From Deltaproteobacteria bacterium (lineage in GTDB: Bacteria > Myxococcota > Myxococcia > Myxococcales > Anaeromyxobacteraceae), in assembly GCA_016214955.1 (NCBI GenBank), contig JACRMN010000019.1:124001-188000 (forward strand): a stretch of DNA of 64,000 nt, read 5' to 3'. The notes beneath the pieces were generated by a model. It was not told where the DNA came from. It searched no databases and saw only the letters and a list, made by a program, of their open reading frames with translations. A program made the translations under genes and the position numbers. Below, one piece after another: positions 44,352 through 52,524 of this stretch. The number at the start of each line of letters is the position of its first letter. Positions within the stretch are counted from its first letter, which is position 1.

Positions 44352-45785
44352 TCAGGCGGTGCCCTGGCGCCCGGCCGGCTGCGCGGGCTGGGGCGCCGGC
44401 GCGGGCGGCGCCACCTCGGCGAGCCGGATCTCGGCCCGCAGCCCCTTCCCGCCGGCGCCGTCGAGCAGCGAGAGCCGGGAGCCGTGCTGCTCGGCGATCT
44501 GGGCCACGATGGGTAGGCCCAGTCCGGCGCCGCCGCCCCGGGAGCCGGGGGGCCGGTAGAAGCGCTCCAGCACCCGCGGCCGCTCCACCTCGGGGATGCC
44601 CGGCCCGTCGTCCTCCACCGCCAGGGCCACCACCCCCGGCCCGGGCCGGGTCAGGCCGACGGTGACCGTTCCCGGGCGGGCACCGTAGGACAGGGCGTTG
44701 TGGATGAGGTTGGTGAGGGCCTCGCGCAGCAGGAACTCGCGCCCCGACACCCAGGCCGGCCCCTGCCCCTCGTAGCCCAGGTCGATGCCGCGGCCGAAGG
44801 CGGTGGAGACGTGAGCGGCGCAGGTCTCGCGCGCCAGGGCGTCGAGGTCGAGGGGGTGGGCGTCGCCGGCCTGGCCGGGCTCGATGCGGGCCAGGGCCAG
44901 CAGCTGGTTGGCGAGGCGGGTGGTGGCCTGGGAGTGCTCGTAGAGGTCGGTGACCGCCCTCACCACCGCCGAGGGGTCCTCCTCGCGCAGCACCAGCTCG
45001 GCCTTGGTCTGGATGACCGCCAGCGGGGTGCGCAGCTGGTGGGCGGCGTCGGCGATGAAGCGGCGCTGGGCGGCGATGGTGCTGCGGAGCCGCTCCATCA
45101 GGTCGTTGACCGAGCGGACGAGCGGCGCGACCTCGGCGGGCGCACGGTGCAGGGCCACCGGCGTCAGGTCGTCGGCGGAACGGGCGGCCACCTGCTGGCT
45201 GACGCGGGTGAGGGGGCGCAGGCCGCGCCAGACGCCGACCCAGAGGATCACCGCCGCCAGAAGGATGACCGCCGCCTGGGCGAGTGCCTCGCGCAGCACC
45301 AGCTCCTGGGTCCGGCTGCCTCGCCCCCCCACCGTCTCGGCCACCTGCACCAGCACCGACACCGGCGGCTCGGTGGGGAAGCGGGTCTCGAGGGCGGCGA
45401 TGCGCACCGGGTCCTCCCGGTAGACGGCGTCGTAGTAGCGGGGCCCCTCGCCGGTCCGCGGCGGCGGCGGCAGGTCCTCGTACCCGGTGAGGAAGACCTC
45501 GGCCCCGTTCCCGGGGCGGTAGCCGACCCGGTAGAAGAGCCGCTCCTGGCTGGCGGTGTCGAGCACCTCGAGCGCCAGCGGGGGCACGTCGACCACCGGC
45601 GTGGTGCCGGCCAGGGTGACGCGCTCGGAGATGGCCAGCGCCGAGGCGTGCAGCGAGCGGTCGTAGGCGGCGTTGATGGCGGCGCGGACGGTGAGGAAGG
45701 TGTGGACCGCGTCCACCACCCAGAGCGCGCCCAGCGGCAGGAGGAGCCAGCGCAGCAGCTGGGCCCGCAGCGAGCCGGCCCTCAC
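44352..45785 (-). CDS. tctE: TctE-like sensor histidine kinase
   Basis: A 477-residue sensor kinase. One helix near 10-33, a periplasmic domain of the TctE/2CSK_N type (about 34-165), a second helix near 168-186 and a HAMP-like linker precede the H-box AAHQLRTPLAVIQTK with H249. N-box (NLIHNAL) and G-boxes (DDGPGIP, GGGAGLGLPIV) are present. A Pro/Ala tail ends the protein. TctE proteins sense external tricarboxylates and control tctCBA. The start is GTG at 45785, overlapping the tctD stop (GTGA). Confidence 0.88.
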   Translation of the reverse strand: MRAGSLRAQLLRWLLLPLGALWVVDAVHTFLTVRAAINAAYDRSLHASALAISERVTLAGTTPVVDVPPLALEVLDTASQERLFYRVGYRPGNGAEVFLTGYEDLPPPPRTGEGPRYYDAVYREDPVRIAALETRFPTEPPVSVLVQVAETVGGRGSRTQELVLREALAQAAVILLAAVILWVGVWRGLRPLTRVSQQVAARSADDLTPVALHRAPAEVAPLVRSVNDLMERLRSTIAAQRRFIADAAHQLRTPLAVIQTKAELVLREEDPSAVVRAVTDLYEHSQATTRLANQLLALARIEPGQAGDAHPLDLDALARETCAAHVSTAFGRGIDLGYEGQGPAWVSGREFLLREALTNLIHNALSYGARPGTVTVGLTRPGPGVVALAVEDDGPGIPEVERPRVLERFYRPPGSRGGGAGLGLPIVAQIAEQHGSRLSLLDGAGGKGLRAEIRLAEVAPPAPAPQPAQPAGRQGTA

Positions 45786-46447
45786 GGGTTCTCCAGCAGG
45801 TACCCCAGCCCGCGCACCGTGCGGATCCTCACGCCGGCCGGCTCCAGCTTCTTGCGGAGGCGGTGCACGTAGATCTCCACCGCGTTGACCCCCGCCTCCT
45901 CCTCGAAGCCGAAGAGCTTCTCCAGCAGGAGCTGCTTGGCCACCACCTGGCCGCGCTGGATGAGCAGCACCTCCAGCAGGGTGAGCTCGCGGCGCGGCAG
46001 GTCGATGGGCTCGCCGTCCACCCGGGCCAGCCGGGCGGCGGTGTCGAGGGTGAGCCGTCCGTGGGCGATGATCGCCGCCTCGCCGCCCACCCCGCGGCGG
46101 ATGAGGGCCCCGGCCCGGGCCTCCAGCTCCGCCAGCGCGAAGGGCTTGCAGAGGTAGTCGTCGGCCCCGAGGTTGAGCCCCTGCACCCGGTCCTCGAGCC
46201 CGTCGCGGGCGGTGAGCATCAGCACCGGCACCCGCGACTTGCGGCGCCGCAGCCGGCGCAGCACCTCCAGGCCGTCCAGGTCGGGCAGGCCGATGTCCAG
46301 GATCACCAGGTCGTAGGGCTGGGTGCGCAGCGAGGTGTCGGCGTCCTCGCCGCTCTCCACGCAGTCCACGGCATGGCCCTTGGCGCGGAACGCGCTGGCG
46401 ATGCTGTGGCCCAGGGCCTGGTTGTCCTCGACGACGAGGAGGCGCAT
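45782..46447 (-). CDS. tctD: TctD-like response regulator (OmpR family)
   Basis: A 221-residue OmpR-type regulator. The receiver has D51 as phospho-acceptor (VILDIGLPDLDG) and K in YLCKPF near 100; a winged-helix domain follows (ELTLLEVLLIQRGQVVAK, then NAVEIYVHRLRKKL, RTVRGLGYLL). The ATG at 46447 starts the canonical MRLLVVEDN; a longer frame adds unrelated sequence. It is divergent from a solute-binding-protein gene and likely activates the transporter genes. Confidence 0.9.
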   Translation of the reverse strand: MRLLVVEDNQALGHSIASAFRAKGHAVDCVESGEDADTSLRTQPYDLVILDIGLPDLDGLEVLRRLRRRKSRVPVLMLTARDGLEDRVQGLNLGADDYLCKPFALAELEARAGALIRRGVGGEAAIIAHGRLTLDTAARLARVDGEPIDLPRRELTLLEVLLIQRGQVVAKQLLLEKLFGFEEEAGVNAVEIYVHRLRKKLEPAGVRIRTVRGLGYLLENP

Positions 46448-46488
46448 GCATGACCTGCCGGTGGAGACCGTGCCATCATAGCTCGGAG

Positions 46489-47574
46489 ATGGCGAGCCCA
46501 AGGACCCTGACCCTGGCGTTGCTCCTCCTGGCCGCCGCGCCGGCCACCGGCGCGCAGCCTCCGCCGGTGGCCACCGCCGCCGGCGTGATCGCCGCCGCCC
46601 ATCGCGAGGGCCGGGTGGTGGTCTACTCGGTGACCGACAGGGAGGTGGCCGAGCCGCTGCTGGCCGACTTCGCCGAGCTCTACCCCCGCATCCAGCTCGA
46701 CTACCGCGAGCTGCGCACCGCCGAGCTGTACGAGCAGTACACCCGCGAGGTGCGGGAGGGGCGGGTCGAGGCCGACGTGCTCTGGAGCCCGGCCATGGAC
46801 CTGCAGATGAAGCTGGCCAACGACGGCCTGGCCCAGGCCTACGAGAGCCCGGAGGCGGTCCACCTCCCGCCCTGGGCCTCCTGGCGCCACGAGGCCTTCG
46901 GGACCACCCTCGAGCCCTTCGTCTTCGTGCACGACGGCCGCCGGTTGCCCGACGACCGCGTCCCCCAGACCCACGCGGACCTGGTGCGGATGCTCGAGGC
47001 CGGCCCCGTGGCCCACGGCAAGGTGGCGGCCTACGACCCGGAGAGGAGCGCCATCGGCTACCTCCTCCTCACCCAGGACAGCCGCATCGACCCGGGCTTC
47101 GCCGACGCGGTGCGGGCCTACGGACGCGCCGGGATCGAGCGCCACGCCACCACCTCGCGGATGATCGACAGGGTGCTCTCGGGCGATCTGCTGCTGGCCT
47201 TCAACGTCAACGGATCGTACGCGCTGCAGGCGCAGCGGCAGCACCCCAGCCTGGGCGTGGTCTACCCCAGGGACTACGTGCTGGCGGCCTCGCGCATCGC
47301 GCTCATCACCCGCGCGGCTCCACACCCCAGCGCCGCCAGGGTGTTCCTCGACTACCTGCTCTCGCACCGCGGCCAGCAGGTGCTGGCGCAGCGCTGCTCC
47401 CTCTTCTCCATCCGGCCCGACGTGGAGGGCGCCACCAGCGCCGCCGCGCTGTCGCGGGCCCTGGGCGCGCGGCTCAAGCCCATCCACGTGGGGCCGAGCC
47501 TGCTCGTCTACCTCGACGCCTCCAAGCGCGTGGACTTCCTGCGTCGCTGGAAGTCGGCCTTCGCCGGCCGCTGA
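46489..47574 (+). CDS. Periplasmic solute-binding protein (Fe3+/AfuA-like, COG1840 type) linked to TctDE
   Basis: A 361-residue secreted binding protein: signal peptide (ASPRTLTLALLLLAAAPATGAQ), then the bilobed fold with GRVVVYSVTDREVAEPLLADF, EADVLWSPAMDLQMKLANDG and a C-terminal LDYLLSHRGQQVLAQ segment. The fold is that of ABC-type ferric/2-aminoethylphosphonate binding proteins, but no ABC permease or ATPase is nearby. Divergence from tctDE (41 bp) suggests that it serves the sensor rather than a transporter. The ATG at 46489 starts the signal peptide; an earlier ATG at 46450 adds a polar, unlikely N-terminus. Confidence 0.8.
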   Translation: MASPRTLTLALLLLAAAPATGAQPPPVATAAGVIAAAHREGRVVVYSVTDREVAEPLLADFAELYPRIQLDYRELRTAELYEQYTREVREGRVEADVLWSPAMDLQMKLANDGLAQAYESPEAVHLPPWASWRHEAFGTTLEPFVFVHDGRRLPDDRVPQTHADLVRMLEAGPVAHGKVAAYDPERSAIGYLLLTQDSRIDPGFADAVRAYGRAGIERHATTSRMIDRVLSGDLLLAFNVNGSYALQAQRQHPSLGVVYPRDYVLAASRIALITRAAPHPSAARVFLDYLLSHRGQQVLAQRCSLFSIRPDVEGATSAAALSRALGARLKPIHVGPSLLVYLDASKRVDFLRRWKSAFAGR

Positions 47575-47712
47575 CCGGTCCTGCGGCGCCACCCGTACGG
47601 GGGTGCGGCGGGCGCCGCGCCCCCGCCCGCGGCGCCGTCAGCGTCGCGACAGGTAGGGAGCCGTAGTGTGCGCACCGGACGCCGGCACACCGCCGATGAA
47701 AGGGATCCCCAC
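47575..47712. other. Intergenic region before tctC with short inverted repeats
   Basis: This 138-bp gap holds a 10-bp palindrome CCCGTACGGG (47592-47601) and GTGTG/CACAC arms around 47668-47694 that could be a TctD site. No convincing promoter is visible; AAAGGGAT near 47698 is the likely Shine-Dalgarno of tctC. Confidence 0.3.
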
Positions 47713-48702
47713 ATGACGCTCCACAGCCTCTCCTCCCTGGCCCGCAACGCCGCGCTCGCGGCCGCTGCCCTGGCCCTCGCCACCCCTGCCTCCGCCGCCT
47801 TCGCGCCGGAGCGCCCCGAATGCATCGCGCCCGCCAACCCCGGCGGCGGCTGGGACACCATCTGCCGCACCTCGGCCAACGTGTTCCAGAAGACGGGCGC
47901 CCTGAAGAGCACCATGTACGTCACCAACATGCCGGGCGGCAGCGGCGCGGTGGCCATCGCCAACGTGATCACCAAGCGCAAGGGGGACAACGACCTCCTC
48001 GTGGCCGCCTCCAACTCGCTCAGCTTCACCATGGCCGCCGGCCGGACGCCCCACACCTACGCCGACGTGGTCCCGCTGGCCCAGATCGCCGCCGAGTACG
48101 GCGGCTTCTTCGTCAAGGCAGACTCCAAGTACAAGAACCTCGGCGACCTGGTGGCGGCGCTCAAGGCCAACCCCTCCTCGGTGAGCTTCGCCGGCGGCTC
48201 GGCCCCCGGCAGCATGGATCACATCAAGGTGGCGCTGCTCGCCAAGACCGTGGGCGTCGACCCCACCAAGCTCGTCTACGTGCCCTTCCAGGGCGGCGGC
48301 GAGGCCATGACCGCCCTGCTCGGCGGCCACACCGACGCGGCCACCATCGACCTGGCCGAGGCCTCGGCCCAGCTCGAGGCCGGCAAGATCCGCTGCCTGG
48401 CGCTCATGGCCGAGAAGCGCTCCTCCAAGTACAAGGACCTGCCCACCACCTTCGAGCAGGGCGTGAAGGTGAAGTTCGACACCTGGCGCGGCGTCTACAT
48501 GGCGCCCGGCACCTCGCCCGAGGCGGTCCAGTTCTGGTCCGACACCCTCAAGAAGATGGTGGCCTCGCCCGAGTGGAACACCGAGCGGGAGAAGCTGGGC
48601 TGGGAACCCACCACCCGGTTCGGCGACGAGTTCAAGGCCTTCGTCAAGGAGGAGCACGCCAGCTACAAGGCGCTGCTCAAGGAGCTCGGCTTCGCGAAGT
48701 AG
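47713..48702 (+). CDS. tctC: Tripartite tricarboxylate transporter substrate-binding protein
   Basis: A 329-residue TctC/BUG-family protein with a cleavable signal (ALATPASAAFAP). The lobe-1 motif reads ECIAPANPGGGWDTICRT, where family members have the P-x-x-P-G-G-x-x-D ligand-binding loop. Later GGSAPGSMDHIK and YVPFQGGGEAMTALLGGH match the family. It captures citrate or another carboxylate in the periplasm and delivers it to TctAB. ATG at 47713 opens the signal peptide. tctB follows after 36 bases. Confidence 0.92.
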   Translation: MTLHSLSSLARNAALAAAALALATPASAAFAPERPECIAPANPGGGWDTICRTSANVFQKTGALKSTMYVTNMPGGSGAVAIANVITKRKGDNDLLVAASNSLSFTMAAGRTPHTYADVVPLAQIAAEYGGFFVKADSKYKNLGDLVAALKANPSSVSFAGGSAPGSMDHIKVALLAKTVGVDPTKLVYVPFQGGGEAMTALLGGHTDAATIDLAEASAQLEAGKIRCLALMAEKRSSKYKDLPTTFEQGVKVKFDTWRGVYMAPGTSPEAVQFWSDTLKKMVASPEWNTEREKLGWEPTTRFGDEFKAFVKEEHASYKALLKELGFAK

Positions 48703-48738
48703 TGGTCGCCCCCCTGGCTCGGGCGTGAGGAGAACGCG

Positions 48739-49278
48739 ATGGTGACTGCGAAGATCGTGACGCGCGCCCGCGCCGAAGGGCTCGTGATCCTGCTGGTGGC
48801 CCTCGGCTACGTCTGGGAGACCCGCAACATCCCCACCCTCTTCCAGTCGCCGGGCGTTCCCGGGCCGGCGGCCTTCCCCACCGTGCTGGGCCTGGTGCTG
48901 GGTCTCGCCGGACTGTGGCGCCTCGTCCGCGGTGCGCCTGGCGACGAGGCGGCCGCGAGGGCCGCGCAGAAGGCGGCCGGGGAGGCGAAGGAACCGGCCG
49001 CCGCCGGCGCGCCGGCCCCGTCCTGGCTCGCGGCCCACGGGCGCTTCTACGCGCTCTGGGCCGTGGTCCTGGGCTTCATGTTCTTCATGCCCGAGCTGGG
49101 CTTCCCGCTGGGGGCCGGCGCCGCCATGCTCCTCATGTTCCGGCTGCTGGGCGAGAAGCGCTGGCACGTCTCGGCGGCGCTGTCGATCGCGACCACCGCC
49201 ATCCTCTACCTGGGCTTCTCCAAGGGGCTCGGCGTGCGCCTGCCCCTGGGCCTGCTCCAGGGCCTGCTGGGGAAGTGA
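48739..49278 (+). CDS. tctB: Tripartite tricarboxylate transporter small membrane subunit
   Basis: A 179-residue TctB with four predicted membrane helices and a charged Ala/Glu-rich cytoplasmic loop in the middle (about residues 66-95). The FMPELGFPLGAGAAMLLMFRLLGEKRW segment is typical. It lies between tctC and tctA (9-base gap), as in known tctCBA operons. Confidence 0.9.
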   Translation: MVTAKIVTRARAEGLVILLVALGYVWETRNIPTLFQSPGVPGPAAFPTVLGLVLGLAGLWRLVRGAPGDEAAARAAQKAAGEAKEPAAAGAPAPSWLAAHGRFYALWAVVLGFMFFMPELGFPLGAGAAMLLMFRLLGEKRWHVSAALSIATTAILYLGFSKGLGVRLPLGLLQGLLGK

Positions 49279-49287
49279 GCGAGCGCC

Positions 49288-50802
49288 ATGTTCGACCACC
49301 TGATCAACGGCTTCTCCGTCGCGCTCCAGCCGCTCAACCTGCTCATCGCGCTGCTCGGCAGCGTCATCGGCACCGTCATCGGCGTGCTGCCGGGCCTCGG
49401 CCCCACCGCCACCATCGCCATGCTGCTGCCGCTGGTCTTCACGATGTCGCCGGTGGCGGCGATGATCATGCTCACCTCCATCTACTACGGGGCCATGTAC
49501 GGCGGCTCCACCACCTCCATCCTGGTGAACATCCCCGGCGAGTCGGCCTCGGTGATCACCACCATCGACGGCCACAAGATGGCCATGCAGGGGCGGGCCG
49601 GACCGGCCCTGGCCATCGCCGCGGTGAGCTCCTTCGTCGCCGGCACCCTGGCGGTGGTGGTGCTCACCATGGTGGGCCGGCCGGTGGCCTCGCTGGCGCT
49701 GCGCTTCGGCCCGGCCGAGTTCTTCTCGCTGATGTTCTTCGGCCTGGCCACCGTGGCCAGCCTGGCAGGCGCCCAGGTGGGCAAGGCCATCGTCACCACC
49801 GTCATGGGCCTGATGATCGCCACGGTGGGCATCGACCTGGTCTCCGGCGCCCCGCGCTTCACCTTCGGCAACCCCTTCCTCCAGGACGGCATCGACTTCA
49901 TCGTCGTGGCCATGGGCGTCTTCGCCATCTCGGAGATCGTGGTCACCGCCAAGGAGGTCTGGGAGGGCACGCGGCCCCAGGTGGTCCAGGCCGGCAACGT
50001 CTGGCTCTCCTGGAAGGACTTCCGGTACAGCCTCCCGTCCATCTTCCGCGGCAGCTTCTTCGGCTTCCTGATGGGCATGCTGCCGGGCGCCGGCGCAACC
50101 CTCTCCACCTTCGTCGCCTACAACGTGGAGAAGCGGCTCGCCAGGAACCCGGAGCTCTACGGCACCGGCGACATCCGCGGCGTGGCCTGCCCCGAGGCGG
50201 CCAACAACGCCGCCAGCGGCGCCTCGCTCATCCCGCTGCTCTCGCTGGGCATCCCCGGCGGCGGCGCCACCGCGGTCATGCTCGGCGCGCTGATGATGCT
50301 CGACATCACGCCTGGCCCCATGATGTTCGACAAGCACGGCGCCCTGCTCTGGGCGCTGATCGCCAGCATGTACGTGGGCAACGTGCTGCTGCTGGTGCTC
50401 AACTGGCCGATGGTCAACGTCTTCGCCCGCATCATGTCGGTGCCGGCCCGCTACCTCATGCCCATCGTCCTCGTCATCTGCACCGTGGGCGTGTGGTCGC
50501 TCTCCTCCAGCTCCGTGGACCTGGTGCTCACCGGGGCGGCCGGCGTCCTCGGCTACTACATGCGCCGGCAGAAGTGGCCCATCGAGCCGCTGGTGCTCGG
50601 GCTCATCCTGGGTGGGCGCATGGAGTCCTCGTACCGGCAGGCCCTCATCATCTCCAAGGGCAGCCCCACCATCTTCTTCGAGAAGCCCATCTCGCTGGTC
50701 CTGCTGCTGGGCGCGCTGGTCTTCCTGGCGCTGCCGCCGATCCTGGCGCGGATGAAGAAGGGCAGGGCGCTGGTGGAGGCGCTGGAGGGCGGCGAGGCGT
50801 AG
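49288..50802 (+). CDS. tctA: Tripartite tricarboxylate transporter large membrane subunit
   Basis: A 504-residue TctA with about 12 helices. Signature motifs are GVLPGLGPTATIAMLLP near 32-48, YYGAMYGGSTTSILVNIPGE near 67-86 and PEAANNAASGASLIPLLSLGIPG near 297-320. It is the permease of the tricarboxylate transporter driven by the ion gradient. It ends the tctCBA operon and is followed by a strong terminator. Confidence 0.95.
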   Translation: MFDHLINGFSVALQPLNLLIALLGSVIGTVIGVLPGLGPTATIAMLLPLVFTMSPVAAMIMLTSIYYGAMYGGSTTSILVNIPGESASVITTIDGHKMAMQGRAGPALAIAAVSSFVAGTLAVVVLTMVGRPVASLALRFGPAEFFSLMFFGLATVASLAGAQVGKAIVTTVMGLMIATVGIDLVSGAPRFTFGNPFLQDGIDFIVVAMGVFAISEIVVTAKEVWEGTRPQVVQAGNVWLSWKDFRYSLPSIFRGSFFGFLMGMLPGAGATLSTFVAYNVEKRLARNPELYGTGDIRGVACPEAANNAASGASLIPLLSLGIPGGGATAVMLGALMMLDITPGPMMFDKHGALLWALIASMYVGNVLLLVLNWPMVNVFARIMSVPARYLMPIVLVICTVGVWSLSSSSVDLVLTGAAGVLGYYMRRQKWPIEPLVLGLILGGRMESSYRQALIISKGSPTIFFEKPISLVLLLGALVFLALPPILARMKKGRALVEALEGGEA

Positions 50803-50824
50803 GTGGTGGAGCGCGGGTGCGGAG

Positions 50825-50863
50825 GGGGGAGAGCGGTTCCGGTGCGCCGGGCCGCTCTCCCCC
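50825..50863. terminator. Strong 12-bp stem terminator after tctA
   Basis: GGGGGAGAGCGG (50825-50836) pairs perfectly with CCGCTCTCCCCC (50852-50863) around a 15-base loop that itself contains CCGG/CCGG arms. It lies between the convergent tctA and thiamine-binding genes. No long T tract follows. Confidence 0.65.
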
Positions 50864-50935
50864 GCCGCTCTTCGCGACGGCGGGGGCGGCAGGGCGACCC
50901 TGGCCGGCGGCGGGCCGAGGAAAGAGCTGGGCCGC

Positions 50936-51241
50936 CTACTTCTTCAGCTTCTCCTCCACGCTCCGCATCTTGCCGGCGATGGTGTGCTCCTTCTTGTCGC
51001 GCCGGTCGTCGATGCGCAGCGAGGTGGAGACCCGCTGTGCCCCCTGGGTGAAGGGGTGCTCGTGCATCTGTCGCACCACCTTCAGGATCTCGTCGAGGTC
51101 GCCCTCGATGATGGTCCCCATGGCGGTGAGCTGGCTCACGAGGCCCGAGGCCTGCAGCACCCGCTCCACCCCGGCGACGTAGTTCGAGACGCTGGGGGTG
51201 GCGGTGCCGAGGGGTGTGATGGTGAGGAAGGCGATGGGCAT
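50936..51241 (-). CDS. MTH1187/YqgV family thiamine-binding protein
   Basis: A 101-residue protein of the DUF77/MTH1187 family: ITPLGTATPSVSNYVAGVERVL at the start, AMGTIIEGDLDEILKVVRQMHE in the middle and VSTSLRIDDRRDKKEHTIAGKMRSVEEKL at the end. Members form tetramers that bind thiamine or related ligands. The ATG at 51241 has GGAGG nearby and lies 11 bases after the FHA stop, so the two may be co-transcribed. Confidence 0.85.
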   Translation of the reverse strand: MPIAFLTITPLGTATPSVSNYVAGVERVLQASGLVSQLTAMGTIIEGDLDEILKVVRQMHEHPFTQGAQRVSTSLRIDDRRDKKEHTIAGKMRSVEEKLKK

Positions 51242-51252
51242 GGGTGCCTCCG

Positions 51253-52374
51253 TCAGCGCAGCTCGACCCGGAGGACCTCGCGGCCGATCCGCAGCTCGTC
51301 GCCGTCGCGGAGCGTGGCCTCGCCGCCCGGGGGGATGCGCAGGAAGGTGCCGTTGGACGAGCCCAGGTCGCGCAGGGTGGCGCCGCCGTTCTCGAGCGCG
51401 ATCTCGGCGTGGGCCTGGGAGAGGTAGGGGTCGTCGCCCAGGTTCACCGAGCAGCCGGCGCGGCCCACGGTGATGGAGGGGCCGCTGCGCAGGTAGACGC
51501 GGCCGCCCACGCCGCCCTCCAGCCACTCCTCCAGCAGCACCGCGCCGTTGTCGGGCCGCGGGGCGCCGAGGCGCACCGTGCCGTCGGGCGGGGCCGCCGG
51601 CCGCGCCGGCAGGGGGCCGGCGAAGCGGAGCAGCCGGTCGCCGACCGCGAAGAGGCTGCCGGCCTTGAGCGGCGCCGACTGGCCGGCGGCGATGCGCACG
51701 TAGATCCCGCCGGCCGCACCCTCGTCGCGCACCACCAGCGCCCCGCCGCGGTGCAGGAAGGTGGCGTGGTGGGCCGCCAGGCACGGGTCGCCGGGGAAGA
51801 TGACCGCCCCCTGCGACCGGCCCGCCTGCACCTCGTCGGAGGCGAGCTGGAAGACCGAGCCCGGCGCTGCCTCGCCGCGCTCCAGCACCAGCCGGGCCCG
51901 CGGAGAGGGCTGGGCCACGGCCACGAACATGGCCGTGCCGGCCGGCGCGCCTGCGCCGGCGGACGGAGGCGTGGCGGGTGGTGCAGGCGGGGGCGCCGAC
52001 AGAGAGCGGCCGCAGGAGGGGCAGAAGGGGCCCCCTCCGCTCTCGGTGCCGCAGGCGGGGCAGCGGGTCCCGGCGGCGGCGGGCCTGGGGAAGCTCTGCA
52101 CCAGCGGCGCGCCGGGCGGGCGCGGCGGCGGGGGTCGGGGAGGTGGCGCCGGGGCGGCGGCCGGCGGGGCCGCGGCGGGGGCCGGGGCCTCGACGCCCAG
52201 CGGCTGGCCGCAGGAGACGCAGGTCCGGGCTCCGGGCTCGTTGTAGGCGTCGCACTGGCGGCACACCAGGCCCAGCAGGCCGGTGAGGCGGCCGAGCGGG
52301 ACCTCGGCCCCGCAGGCCGGGCAGCTCAACATCGTCAGGTCGAGCGCCGCACCGCAGCTCTTGCACTTCAGCAC
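51253..52374 (-). CDS. FHA protein with multiple zinc ribbons (second copy)
   Basis: A 373-residue relative of the protein at 27264-28175. Three zinc-ribbon units are visible: CKSC...CPAC (4-21), CRQC...CVSC (38-56) and CPAC...CPSC (about 105-121), separated by Pro/Ala linkers. The first FHA-like domain is degenerate (AGRSQGAV, then AAHHATF without the usual Ser and Asn-Gly). The C-terminal FHA has GRAGCSV, SQAHAEI and LGSSNGTF and should bind phosphothreonine. The start is GTG at 52374 with GGAGGT upstream. It is divergent from rel. Confidence 0.82.
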   Translation of the reverse strand: MLKCKSCGAALDLTMLSCPACGAEVPLGRLTGLLGLVCRQCDAYNEPGARTCVSCGQPLGVEAPAPAAAPPAAAPAPPPRPPPPRPPGAPLVQSFPRPAAAGTRCPACGTESGGGPFCPSCGRSLSAPPPAPPATPPSAGAGAPAGTAMFVAVAQPSPRARLVLERGEAAPGSVFQLASDEVQAGRSQGAVIFPGDPCLAAHHATFLHRGGALVVRDEGAAGGIYVRIAAGQSAPLKAGSLFAVGDRLLRFAGPLPARPAAPPDGTVRLGAPRPDNGAVLLEEWLEGGVGGRVYLRSGPSITVGRAGCSVNLGDDPYLSQAHAEIALENGGATLRDLGSSNGTFLRIPPGGEATLRDGDELRIGREVLRVELR

Positions 52375-52482
52375 GGGACCTCCCGCCGGACTTCTACCCC
52401 GAGCCCCCCCTCCGGCTCAACCACGCCCGGGCCCGGGTGGCCCCGGACAGGCCCGGACGCTATGCACACCAAGGAGGCATGC

Positions 52483-52511
52483 TTGCCGGGCCGAGGGGCG
52501 GCAGGTACGCT
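52483..52511 (+). promoter_or_regulatory. Promoter of the rel gene
   Basis: TTGCCG (52483-52488) and TACGCT (52506-52511) are 17 bp apart, and the TTG start of rel follows by 13 bases. The promoter lies inside a longer open frame that begins at ATG 52462, arguing against that ATG. Confidence 0.45.
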
Positions 52512-52524
52512 TTTTTCGACCGCC

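Noticed and set aside
52421-52440. Palindrome CCCGGGCCCGGG upstream of the second FHA gene
   Set aside because: In DNA this GC-rich a 12-bp CG-only palindrome is expected by chance and has no clear relation to a promoter.
52462-52524. ATG at 52462 as the rel start
   Set aside because: It adds residues absent from Rel proteins and lies upstream of a good promoter; the AGGAGG at 52472-52477 leads to an out-of-frame ATG.
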